From Gnetum montanum (Eukaryota; Streptophyta; Gnetopsida; Gnetales; Gnetaceae): 64,000 nt of DNA. Position numbers and translations under genes: made by a program. Positions within the stretch are counted from its first letter, which is position 1. The number at the start of each line of letters is the position of its first letter. The stretch is from positions 793,509 through 857,508 of the forward strand of contig MNCI01015910.1 in the NCBI GenBank assembly GCA_015680685.1, given 5' to 3'. The notes below the pieces were generated by a model. The model was not told where the DNA came from. It did not search any database and was given only the letters and a program-made list of their open reading frames with translations. Shown here piece after piece: positions 1-10,279 of the stretch.

Positions 1-81
1 AAATATTTGTAAACTACCTTAGGAATATCATTGTAATTTTAAAATCCTAATGGTGTAACTCCTTGCCAAGGATTTGCCATC

Positions 82-312
82 CTATTCCTTTGAAATCCTA
101 ATGGTGTAACTTTTAGACTTTCTAGATCTTCTCTTACGAATTGATAAACCAGATATAATGGGTGATCTTCTTGATCTTCTAGTCTTCACTCCACTACTTG
201 TTCCCAATTCAGAAACTTTCTTTTCTTCTTCTTCTGACGAAGAATTAGTCTTAGAATCTAGAATATCCTTTGAAACTTTGAAACTTTCCAAACTATGAAA
301 TTTCTTGGTCAT
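82..312 (-). pseudogene. Possible start of a gag-like ORF of a minus-strand LTR element (E0)
   Basis: A 76-residue frame begins about 90 bases downstream, on the minus strand, of the primer-site-like sequence at 405-422. That is where the first ORF of an LTR retrotransposon is expected. The product is hydrophilic: an acidic Ser/Glu-rich stretch (SSSEEEEKK) is followed by Arg/Lys-rich clusters. I see no recognisable gag domain. A stop ends it at 82, and the element continues beyond the window edge. The assignment rests on position only; it could be a chance ORF. Confidence 0.3.
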
Positions 313-404
313 GAACTGAAAATAGTATCTAATTCTTAAGCCTTACAAATAATTGTTGATGTGCTAAAAGTATAAGGCTTATGAACCTAGAGGCTTAATT
401 TTCA

Positions 405-422
405 GCCCTCCTTCTAGCGCCA
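405..422 (-). other. Primer-binding-site-like sequence of E0
   Basis: On the minus strand this reads TGGCGCTAGAAGGAGGGC, starting with the TGG expected opposite a tRNA CCA end. It differs by a few bases from the primer sites of E2 (31781-31798) and E4 (62641-62658). It sits five bases from an LTR-like end (CAACACA on the minus strand). I could not name the tRNA. Confidence 0.5.
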
Positions 423-427
423 AAAGA

Positions 428-1758
428 TGTGTTGGCGACCGTTTGGGACATGATCGCCAACGAGTGTCCTCGAACAGGATGTAGGTGCCTGTTGGTCTCT
501 GGCAACACCAAGGCCCAGATAACTCCAAATAAACTCAGTACTTAATGTGAGTATGTGTATGTGCTGTTGCGGCGTGTGGTTGTGTAAAATGTAACAATTG
601 CGTTGTGTGTGAACTACAAATGACTTACTTTAAAGAGATTCAACCAACTTTGCCAAGTACTGTGAGTTCTTGAAAATTTTCTATTTTGTTCAACTGCCTA
701 GTCTACGCGGTCCTTATAATACCTACTTGTAACAAATAAAATTTTGCAAAAAACATTTGAACACAACTCTGCAATCTACTCCTAATTTTCCCCAGAGAAA
801 GAGATAGTTCCACAAGAAAACTAGAAATAGAGCAAGATTCGATGGAAATAAGTAGAAAAGAAAAGAAAGCAGATTTGTGTAGACCTAAAATATTTAAACA
901 AGGCAAAATGACACGAGTAAACACTTCGCAATAAAGCTATCCCAAATTCAATACCTATGAATTGTTCAAACTTCCAAGGCTCAAACAAGTAATATCTTCA
1001 AAACAATCCTATTATGCTACCAAAAATTGCTGCGTAAACTACCACGTACAAGACTCCATTTTGACTAGATAATAGATGTCAACGATTGCATTTAAACAGA
1101 ACCTTTAAAAGACTTGACAATTTCCGATTGAAATACCACGAGAATTCACTTTAAAGATAAAAAGAAGCTATTCTGGTCCCATCAAAATACCAAAGATTTT
1201 CTGAACCCTCTCGACTACTGAATTGTTCAACGACGTGACTACAAACAGAGGCTTTCTTACAACAATCCCAATAGCAGTTCCCACACGTTGCACAATAATG
1301 AAATTTACTACTCAAATGCTCTTAAGGCTTTTAAACACAAGCGCTTCTATGGAAAAATTTTAATAGAAATTTCTATCGGGCAACAAGAACAGTAAGAGCA
1401 ATCTAAAAATCCCAAAATTACTTGCCAAGGATGATACTATCTAAACCACTAACTAAGCAATTTAAACAAAATAAAAAATGAAATGCATAACTCACAAGAC
1501 CATGACAAAGAGGCTGAAATCTTTATTCTAGCAAGCCACCTTGCAAACAATCTTCTTTACAAATCTTCTTTGATCCCAAGTGTGAGAAGTGATGATGATA
1601 TCCCCTAATGTCCCAATATTCCTTCCCTCCCCCAATGCCAATTGTAGCATTTCTATAGGGTTCCAAGGTAGGTAGGGAAGTTACATATTCAAAAGTATCT
1701 CACCTAACTTCTCTCCCAAGTAACCTGGCCAACCAATTAGGAGATTACTTGCCCAACA
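428..1758 (-). repeat. LTR-like segment of E0, upper boundary uncertain
   Basis: The 428 end is set by the adjacent primer site. On the minus strand the LTR would end CGCCAACACA. The upper end at 1758 is chosen because the minus strand there begins TGTTGGG, giving a short inverted match to the other end, and because similarity to the group A LTR begins just beyond it. A purine-rich minus-strand run near 1620-1635 is an alternative boundary marker. No second LTR copy is in the window, so neither end can be confirmed. Confidence 0.4.
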
Positions 1759-2379
1759 AGTTAGGTAAGTTACAACAATTTTAACTAAGTGACTAATTTA
1801 ACTTAACTACTGATTAACCAGGCTTTAACTAATCCTAACATCAGTATTCGTTCTCACTTGCCATACACATCCTGAAGTAGTGCAACACTATTGGGATTAC
1901 CAAACACTAATCGTTACTAGGTTACCAAGTGTTACACGCATGCTCAAAGTGATCGTACTAAGTGTACTTACTTAGGAGAGTTGTAGGGTGAGAGAGAGCA
2001 TTAATTAACTAAGAAAGCATTTAATAATAGTAATTAACATTAACTAATCTATTCTGGATGTTGCAAGGTTTATCATAAATTGCATCTTTATTACCGTACA
2101 CAAAGTGTGCTCAGGTACACAATGCTTAAATAAAGATCTGTTCACTCTATGACTCCTAATGCAAGCACACAGAAATAATTCTAACTCTGGAGTGGAAAAA
2201 GGGTAAGAGTTTGGCTAAGGGACTAACTATCTAACTACAAAACCAAGTGCACCCACCTCTTATTTATAGGCAAGGAGGCAGGTCCTGATATCGGGTATCT
2301 GACATCGCATGATAGGCTCCAATATCATGTACCCGATATCGCGGATGTGATATCGCATACCCAATATCGCGATTCATCA
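1759..2379 (-). repeat. Fragment of a group A (CATCA-type) LTR
   Basis: This aligns by eye with the E3 LTRs, for example around 22540-22690 and 22860-23213. Shared features are a block with CATACACATC near 1862 and GGGATTACCAA near 1893, a minus-strand TATA box (TATAAATA, 2261-2268), a GATATC-rich stretch at 2285-2375, and the outer end GATTCATCA at 2371-2379, as at the E3 5' LTR. The inner part is missing or replaced at about 1759, apparently by E0. The 81 bases 2380-2460 before E1 hold nothing recognisable. Confidence 0.55.
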
Positions 2380-2460
2380 CTTAGCTTTCTAAAAAATGAA
2401 TAGAAGATTAAATAGCTTAATAAAACATGGAACTTTAGAATATTTTTTATAATGAACATT

Positions 2461-3300
2461 TGATGGGATGCGATATTGCATGGGTCGCGATATCGCATAC
2501 GCGATATTACGTCTGTCGTGATATCGCATCCCATGCGATATCACATATGCGATATCATGGTGCGCCGTCATATCTATAAATAAGAGGTAGCTCTCGCTTG
2601 TTTCTCATCCTAGGCTTAAATCGTAGTAAAACTCTAGTAGTTTGATATCTCTAGAGATAGAATATTTTCCATGTGCCCACAGTAGGAACTCCAAGGTGAA
2701 CGGATATTTATTTGATCAGACATTGTACCTGAACATAAGTTTTTGTACGGCAATAAAGACGAAATTCTTGGATAAACCTTGTAATACATGGAATAGGCTA
2801 ATTAGGACTGTTATTTATTGTTATTTACTATTTTCCATTTAATGATTTATTAGGAATTAAATCTTTCTCAACCCTTTTCTCCTAGTTAAGTGCCTCAGTA
2901 CGACCGCTTCGAGCACGTGCGTTACGCGTGGTGATCCCAACAACGATTAGCATTTGGTAACCATGGTTGCATTGGTTCAGGGTGTGAAAGGTAAGTGGGA
3001 ATGGATGCTGATGCTCGATTAATTTATACTTAGTTAGTTAGTTAGAGTTAGTAATTAGTTTCTTCAGCCCTTTACCTTTCAGCATAAGAGATAAAATTGA
3101 AAAAGCTATAAAAATCATATACCTCATACTTACTTAACCATACACCGTGACAAATACAAGTAAGTCTGGGAAGACAACGAACGATTAACCTTAAGTGTTC
3201 CATAAGGCGTGTAGGCACTTAGTTTGTGGAGTTTGACCTGATCGCACGTGTAACGCTTGTATTCGTATGGTTGAGTGTAGGGTTACCTCGCCACTCATCA
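2461..3300 (+). repeat. E1 5' LTR
   Basis: Begins TGATGGGATG and ends CACTCATCA, with the primer site directly after it. U3 is packed with GATATC/CGATAT words (2461-2560), followed by a TATA box. Its partner is 8767-9595. Confidence 0.88.
2575..2582 (+). promoter_or_regulatory. TATA box of the E1 5' LTR
   Basis: TATAAATA, just downstream of the GATATC-rich array and present at the same place in the 3' LTR (8870-8877). The other group A LTRs carry the same word at the matching place: minus strand 2261-2268, 27844-27851 and 44054-44061. In the E3 3' LTR it is mutated (near 22983). Confidence 0.5.
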
Positions 3301-3301
3301 T

Positions 3302-3319
3302 TGGCATCGTTGCCGGGGA
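3302..3319 (+). other. E1 primer-binding site (tRNA-Asp type)
   Basis: TGGCATCGTTGCCGGGGA, one base after the LTR end. It matches the complement of the plant tRNA-Asp 3' end (TGGCGCCGTTGCCGGGGA) except for two changes. tRNA-Asp priming is typical of Athila-type gypsy elements. Confidence 0.8.
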
Positions 3320-3444
3320 CTAAGTTGTTTGTGCGCTAAGTAGAACATAGGAAATCATCCACATCATTGGGAATCTTAAATGAACCTTAGGATTAATTAA
3401 ACAAAAATTTACATAATGGTTAAATAGCACACCGATAAGACACA

Positions 3445-5345
3445 ATGTCTTCTTCTTCTTCTCACAAGAGCGATACACCACCTAGGGATCATACAAAAAA
3501 TAGTCGGCAGTCTAAAACACATAACCTAAATTCTCTAGTTCCTCAACAATATAGGGTGGAATATACTCATCCTGATGAGTATATACCTAATTTTACTTTT
3601 ATCTTCCATCAAGATGAACAGATGTGCTGGAGAGATTTGCAAGGTAACATAGTGTTACCTCTAGATCGTGCCATTCCCAACATGCTCCTTCGTGCTTTGG
3701 CACATATCAGCATGACTCAGCTCTATGTTGAAGACATTGAGGAAGATTTAACATGAGGGATTACCATCCCATAGCTTTACAATGTATGAGGGACTCAAAG
3801 TAGGAGAGCCAACATACACTGTTGAAGGGCAAAGAGGTCCCGCACGTCCTAAGTAAAATTGGAGATGGTGAACCACTTATAACAGGTTTTCTATCGAAAG
3901 ATGTTCCCCCTCCTAACGATAGTGAGGAGGTGGGGTATTAGAACCTATGCTCCATGATACACAACCCTGGTTCTAATCCCTGTGAACACCAACTGTTCAC
4001 TGTGGGAACAACAACATATAACAAGGATAGGCACTCAGATCATCATCATGATCGGGGCTGAAGCCACAAAAGAGAAGGTAAGAAACATCGTCATGGTGAT
4101 GGTTGTCCTTCTTCTTCCCCTTCTTCATATCATTCACCCTCTCCTTCCACATCTGGGTGTAGCCATCACGAGCATAACGGTGAGGATAGAGGTAGGAAAA
4201 ATGAGAGACCTCGATGAGAGAATCGAGAGAGAGGACAAGGGCATGAACTAAGGGAAAGTAGGGAACAACGTAGACATCATAGATGTCATGAAAGAGATGA
4301 TCATGATGAACCCCTACTTACCACCTGAAACATGCTAGATATAACGGATGCAATTAGGATACCAACAAGGCATTTAAAAGATAGTCGGATTAAGCGCTTA
4401 GACATGAATAATATCCCACACTTTGAAGGGGGATACAATGCAAATCCAAAAAATCATTTATAGGCATTCCATGATGCCTGCGCCTTGCAAAGAATAGAGA
4501 ACAACTAGTAGAAACTAAAGTTGTTTCCTAGGAAACTCATCAAGGACGTAGAGAGTTGGTACTGGTCCTTAGAACTAGAAACCATTAGGAGGTGGGGTAC
4601 AATGTTAGAAGTCTTCAACGATAAATATCAAACGTACTCCAGAGTGTCTAACTTGCGTAAGAAGATCCAAGGATGGAAGAAAGGTACTCATGAACCCTTG
4701 GATGCTACCATGGGCTGCGACTATGCATTGCTACATTATTACCCAGGCCATGGTTACGCACAGCGGGATCAACTCCGTCACATCGTAGATGGGCTAAGGT
4801 ATGAAACTGGGAGAACCCTTGGGACTTACGCCCAAGGGAGACTATTAGAACTTAGATCCCATGAGATTCATCAATTGTTGGAACAAGTAGCCAAAGAAGA
4901 AGAGGAGCTATAAAAAAGAGAGAGTGCGAAAGAATACAATCGTGATCCCTCTGTTCGAAAGAAGGGAGTGAGATTTTGCAATGAAGAGGATGAGTCACCA
5001 CTCGAAGAGTTGGTGAACAGAAAAAAATTGCCACTTTAGAAGCTAACAACGGAAGTATCAGCTAAGGTAGATGAAGTATGGAGCTCCTTAGATAGTAAAA
5101 TTGAAATTGTCCTGAAAATCGTAGAGGAGTCTAAGGAGGAACAAAGTAGTGACAAGAACAAGACAAAGCAGAGAGATTCAGGCCCTATACGTGACAAGGG
5201 TAAGGGGAAAATAACTATCTCCGATGAGGTTGTGGACTTAGACATAGACAATGATGGTGGATGTGAGATCTGCCACTATGACCATCCTAAGGGATGTTGT
5301 CCAATCATCTCACATCTACAAGAGTCTGGGGTATATGCACTTAAC
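3445..5345 (+). pseudogene. gag of E1 (capsid and zinc knuckle), frameshifted
   Basis: Structural protein that would form the virus-like particle. The first frame (3445-3756, 103 aa) starts with a Ser-rich stretch and contains PNFTFIFHQDEQ, a motif repeated in the gag of E6. The reading frame then breaks, and the central retrotransposon gag domain resumes at 4521-4913. It contains SWYWSL, the YQTYSRVSNLRKKIQ region and LRHIVDGLR, and aligns residue by residue with E3 (26640-25865) and E6. An acidic linker follows, then a zinc knuckle CEICHYDHPKGCC (5262-5300). The spacing CX2CX3HX4C differs from the usual CX2CX4HX4C. Stops and shifts between 3756 and 4520 make the gene non-functional. Confidence 0.8.
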
Positions 5346-5999
5346 CCGAGACTCAACAGACGGCAGACACCTCGAAGGTTATCTTATCCCCAAGGTAACC
5401 TAAGACAGTTCCACCAATCGTTAACGTACTATCCAAGTGGAACTCCACGACAACCCTATGGGCAACATCAGTAGTGGCAATACCCATAGTCATGGGGGAT
5501 GCCACCGCCTAAACATCAATACCCTTACCGGCAACTTGACCCACATGGATATTATGTGCAGCAACTGGTTTCTCCAAGTGATTCTATGGGTCACACAACT
5601 CCTCAATGTTACTACCAAGTTTAGGAGTACTTTAGAAGGACTCCTTCTCCTCCAGGAGATGCTCTATATTCATACCATCCTCCTACTCCATCCGCACCTC
5701 TCCCACTTGTAGTTCCCATACCTCTTGCTCCAACAATGCAAGGGGAACTCCCCACTCAACCACAACCACAAAATGCTATGAGAGCTATAAACATTCAACC
5801 CATTGCTGGTTCTGACAACCATAAAAAGAGAAGACATTTCTTCAAAACCAAAAGCCCAGACAAGCTCTCACAACAACAAGCGGTTGAGTCTAGGTATGCT
5901 CCTCCAACACATAAGGCTTCGGGGCTTCCTTCAGTCCAAAATCAGAGCTCAATGCATACGGTTATGTTAACGCATACCGTAACCGACTGGATTAAGGTA

Positions 6000-6512
6000 G
6001 GCCACCTTCCCAGGAAACTATCTGACCCTAGGAGTCCCCTAATTTATCTACAAGTCACTGGGAACGAAGCACATAAGGCTCTTCTTGACTCAGGTTCCAG
6101 AGTCAACTTAATTTCACGAGAGATGTATCAAGCCTGGAACCTGCCCCAACTTAAGAAGAGCAACATTCAACTAGAGTTGGCAGACTAGTCCATCACCATT
6201 CCCTTGGGATTGGTGGAGGACATTGTTATCACTGTGTGTGGTTGGTCCTACCTAGTAGATTTTCTGGTGATAGAAGTTAACAACAATGAAGGGGACTTCC
6301 CAATTATAATGGGAAGGCCATGGCTGAGTACAATAGATGTGTACCTAGGGATCCACGATCTTTCCTTGGAGATATCTAAGGTAAATATTTATGGAAAGAT
6401 AGAGAAGAAGAAAGTTCCATGCATCACATACAGTGATTCATCGGGTGATGACATGGAGGAATGCACAACATCTCCTCCATGCAACAGGTATGCCCTTGAA
6501 ACTGTGAGATAA
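6000..6512 (+). pseudogene. Retroviral-type aspartic protease of E1
   Basis: Would cleave the Gag polyprotein. The active-site motif is LLDSGSRVNLIS (DSG in place of the common DTG), in the frame that runs 5736-6188. After an in-frame TAG at 6186-6188, directly after QLELAD, the domain continues in the same frame with VDFLVIEV and ends in the family motif PIIMGRPWLS near 6305-6345. The overall pattern is that of Athila-type proteases. No RT follows: the frame ends at 6512 and the next 2.2 kb is non-coding. The upstream frame from 5736 is a Pro/Gln-rich linker joining gag to protease. The single stop within an otherwise readable domain suggests moderate decay. Confidence 0.8.
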
Positions 6513-6837
6513 AGATGCCTGTATGTAGCAACCACACAACCAGTAGTAGATACCCTGTGGTTGATAGCTAGTCGAAAGAGCAATCGACAAACATGCATGG
6601 AATGAACTGGGGAAATAACCCATGCCAACAATGAAGGCATAGATACCTTGGAATATGAGCATCGCCAACTTCCACCCCTTAATCTAAAAACATCAATTGG
6701 GAGAAGTTGGGCACTCTAAAAAATTCAAACAAACGCTCATTATTTTGGATCTCTCCCCTACAGTTCAGTCATGGGGGAGATGGCCACCTATGCTAATCAT
6801 TTGGGGCCCTTAGTTCTTTTTAGTTTTTTGTTTAGCA

Positions 6838-6960
6838 CATTTTTATTTTACACGTTTTTGTTTTACACATTTTTGTTTTCCACGTTTTTGTTTTACATGT
6901 TTTTGTTTTCCATGTTTTTTTTTACATATTTTTGTTTTCCACGTTTTTATTTTACAAATT
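6838..6960 (+). repeat. About eight copies of a 15-16 bp T-rich tandem repeat
   Basis: Units resemble TTTTTGTTTTACACG, with alternation of TACAC/CCACG at the end. It lies 70 bases after an AGTCATGGGGG motif. The apparent 82-residue Phe/Leu-rich ORF here is a product of the repeat. E3 has a comparable A/T-rich repetitive tract on its minus strand at about 25140-25255. Confidence 0.7.
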
Positions 6961-8751
6961 TCTTTAACTTTTCTTGTTTTTTTTTTCAACATCATTATAC
7001 TTTTTCATTTTTTGTGTGAGTGTGTGTGTGTGTGAGATCCACCTTGTGAGTTTGTCACTAATAAGTGCTCTTCATGATGGTATGAATTGTGTTTCTATTG
7101 ATTGCTAATGTTTGGTTTTTACCTTTAAGTCATGATGTTGATACTAAGGTATGTTTCTTTTGATATGGCAGGCAATGAGTTCACTTCATCCATCCATCCA
7201 CTAGTTTCTATGGTCTCTCTCGGCTTGGAAATGTATAGTCCTTTTCTAATAAGAACATTAACGAATCGGTGACTGGGCATTTCTCAAACTAAGGAAGGAC
7301 TCAAGGCTTGCAAAGGGTGTGACTTCAAGGGAACTTGATGCATTTGTGTTGGCCGTTCTTTTGGGTGCTTGAATGTTTTCTTCTTGAGTTTTCTTACGGC
7401 TTTAACGTTACCCAATTATCGGGAAGTTGAGCAATAAAAATAACAAAGTCTTTGCATGGTGTGGTTCTCACGCATAAACACATAAAAAAAGAAGAAGAAA
7501 AAAAGTGAAAATTCAAAGCACACCCCTTAGACAAAATAATCCCTTGAGCTATAAGCACTGGTTATGGAACTAAAAATGTTCCCTCTAACTAAGGCCCTTC
7601 TCGCTTCCCATTCTCTCCTCCTTTGTTTCGTCGGAATGGTGGTGGCTCTTGGGTGAAGGCATTCTTGTTACTTCAAGAGGATGGATTGGTTGAATGCATT
7701 GATGCGAAGTCACTGGATGTGGTTGGTATGAGGCCAGAGTTGGAATGAGATTTGCTAAGTCACATTAATCATGAAACACACAAGGGGTTGTACACCACCT
7801 TGTTCTTGGGATTCCATTCCATTCTCTTCTCTCCACCCTTCTCTCCATTATTCACCTCATTGTCGGTTGTATCATTAGTGTATATTTTGGTGGATGCATT
7901 GTTTTCTTTTTGGTAAATTCTTGCGGTTAAGACTTTAAATCTTATTCCAAATGACATTCCCAAAGCCTATGGACTCTTTGAATGTGGGTTTGTTAGGGCA
8001 TTAAGGGCATGAGCCTGCTTTGGGGAGGACCCAATGACATTCCTATTTGGGGCACCAGTTAAATTCTTTCCCCTAACATTTTTGCAATCTATTTTATTTT
8101 GTTCATTTCCATCTTGAAATCCATTTCATCGATGTCATAGTTGTCCCTTTTTATCTATCTTTCTTATTCCTTTTCTTTCTCCATTCTATTGCTATCGGAG
8201 GTTTGCGATTAGTCATGGGGGTACAGGGCCCAATTTTTTCGATTTTCTCCTAACCCCTACACCTTCGGTAGTCATGAATATTATGTCTCTAGACCCACAA
8301 TCAGCCATACCACAACCTAGCCAATAGACCTTTCACCGAAGCAAGGTATCAAGTACATTGAAATTCATTTACCCTTGCTAATATAAGATTGTGTTGTGTG
8401 TGCAGATGGAAATCATGCAACAATGGATTGGATCTAGAGGGAACACTTGGAATGAAGCAGTGCTGAAGTAGCTATGCAAGGAGCAGGTGCGATGGCACAC
8501 TTACGGATGGACAATGAAAGGCGCAATCTTGGCGTTGATAGCAGCACCACTTCTTTTTCTCTCTCTTTCTCAGTTGCCAAATGAGGCCTGATGTCAATGT
8601 AATAAGGTGTTCACTCTTGTTGTCATGAACAACAGTTTTTTTGTGTCTTGTAATGATGATCCATTCACATGTCATCCCATTAGTTCCATTTGAGTCAGTA
8701 ATCCCATACCTTCCTAATATTATTGTAAGGAACTCGAGGACGATTTTTCAT
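6961..8751 (+). other. Non-coding 3' region of E1
   Basis: No recognisable protein domain in either strand. It holds a short TG microsatellite (7017-7034) and a second AGTCATGGGGGTA motif at 8211-8223, identical in its core to the polypurine tract at the 3' LTR. Autonomous elements of this group would normally have RT, RNase H and integrase before this region. Confidence 0.5.
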
Positions 8752-8766
8752 TCAGTCATGGGGGTA
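8752..8766 (+). other. E1 polypurine tract
   Basis: TCAGTCATGGGGGTA, directly followed by the 3' LTR start TGATGGG. The same tract precedes the E3 3' LTR on the minus strand (23214-23227). It would prime plus-strand DNA synthesis. Confidence 0.65.
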
Positions 8767-9595
8767 TGATGGGACGCGATATCGCATGGGCCATGATATC
8801 GCGTATGTGATATTGCATCTGCCGCGATATCGCGTCATCTCCCGTGATATCGCGGTGCACCGTCATATCTATAAATAAGAGGTAGCTCTCCCTTGTTTCT
8901 CATCCTAGGCTTAGACCTTAGTGAAGCTTTGGCAGTTTGATCTCTCCAGAGATAGAATATTTTCCATGTGCCTGCAGTAGGAACTCCAAAGTGAACGGAT
9001 CTTTATTTAAGTAGACATTATACCTGAACACAAGTTTGTATACGGCAATAAAGACGAACTTCTTGGATAAAGCTTGCAATGCATGGAATAAGCTAATTAG
9101 GACTTTTATTTATTGTTATTTACTATTTTTCATTTAATGCTTTATTAGGAATTAAATCTTTCTCAAACCTTCTCTCCTAGTTAAGTGCCTCAATACGACC
9201 GCTTCAAGCATGTGCGTTACGCGTGGTGATCCCAGCAACAATTAGCGTTTGGTAATCACAGTTGCATTGGTTCAGGGCGTGAATGGTAAGTGGGAACGGA
9301 TGCTGACACTAGATTAATTTAGACTTAGTTAGTTAGTTCGAGTTAGTAATTAGTTTCTTCAACCCTTCACCTTTTAGCATAGGAGATAAAACCAAAAAAG
9401 CTATAAAAATCATATACCTCAGACTTACTTAACCATACACCGTGACAAATACAAGCAAGTCTAGGAAGACAACGAATAATTAACCTTAAGTGTTCCATGA
9501 GGCGTGTAGGCACTTAGTCTGTGGAGTTTGACCGGATCGCGCGTGTTATGCTCGTATTCGTATGGTTGAGTGTAGGGGTACCTCGCCACTCATCA
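8767..9595 (+). repeat. E1 3' LTR
   Basis: Pairs with 2461-3300. Begins TGATGGGACG and ends CACTCATCA. Several differences from the 5' LTR are C/T or G/A changes at CpG sites, for example near 3240-3262 against 9537-9560. Confidence 0.88.
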
Positions 9596-9776
9596 AGATT
9601 AAAATCTAGAGTCGACTTATGAACAATTAGCACTACATGCTTACATATAAATGATCCTATATCCAAGGCATGTTACACCATTAATGCATTATCTAGCTCA
9701 ATAAGTAGAGAAAAAAAAACAAGAATAATACCTAGGATGAAGGACTTGAATGTCATGTTTTTTCATCACATCATTT

Positions 9777-9917
9777 TTTTTGAGAGAATGTTCAGGTTTG
9801 TATTACTAAAAGTTATGGTACACGAGTAAACAATTACAATGGGGGGGACATCAGGGATGGCCCACTCTGAGGTGGGGGGGGGGGGGGGCCCGGAAAAGCA
9901 TAAATTTCAAATTTCAA
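9777..9917 (-). mobile_element. Short non-LTR retroelement insertion (5'-truncated LINE or SINE end)
   Basis: Perfect 12-base direct repeats ATCACATCATTT flank the segment (9765-9776 and 9918-9929). Read on the minus strand, the insert ends in AACATTCTCTC followed by a run of A, the hallmark of target-primed retrotransposition. It contains a C14 run on the minus strand (G14 on the plus strand near 9877-9890). With about 141 bp there is no coding content, so I cannot tell a truncated LINE from a SINE. Confidence 0.65.
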
Positions 9918-9929
9918 ATCACATCATTT

Positions 9930-10279
9930 AAATATGAAGCAAAACTTTAATTACTAGGCAAGTAATGCAAAATTTAAATGAATACATATCATGATGCAAG
10001 ATCAACAACCAATGACTTATATACATAATTAGGGAGAATAAAATTGGTGTCTTAATTGCATTAACATAACTAAAGAAAGGTGCAATAAATTGTTGCTCCC
10101 TAGCTTGTTAATTTGCATTTTAAGGATCAACAAAAATTACAACATTGGTTAATAAAACTAAGATTAATATAGAATCTCCCATATTCCACTAGAAATGATG
10201 TGCTACTATAAAATTCCTTATATGATTGAGATCTCCTTTTGCAATTTCAATTGTAGATAGGAAAAGATTACATAGGCTT
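9930..10279. other. AT-rich spacer between E1 and E2, nothing recognised
   Basis: Together with 9601-9764 this is AT-rich DNA without ORFs, repeats or domain similarity that I can support. It is probably older flank into which E1, the short insert and E2 landed. Confidence 0.4.

Larger units (their letters stand above)
2461..9595 (+). mobile_element. E1: Athila-like LTR retrotransposon with gag and protease only
   Basis: A complete element of 7135 bp with two LTRs (840 and 829 bp), a tRNA-Asp-type primer site, a degraded gag, an aspartic protease domain, a non-coding 3' region and a polypurine tract abutting the 3' LTR. The flanking five bases are ACATT (2456-2460) and AGATT (9596-9600), a TSD with one mismatch. 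There is no reverse transcriptase, RNase H or integrase between the protease (ending near 6410) and the 3' LTR, so it would need proteins from a relative to move. In a hand comparison of about 200 bases the LTRs differ at roughly one position in ten, so the copy is old. Confidence 0.88.

Noticed and set aside
2325-2571. Two minus-strand ORFs around the GATATC words
   Set aside because: Repeats of GATATC translate to DITxVISR-like text; they lie in an LTR fragment and across the E1 boundary.
6771-7019. Phe/Leu-rich ORF resembling a membrane protein
   Set aside because: Produced by the T-rich 15-16 bp tandem repeat; no start context and no homologous design.
9870-9895. G-run and GGCCC as a possible G-quadruplex or regulatory site
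   Set aside because: A single long G run within a retroposed insert; more likely element sequence or an assembly artefact.
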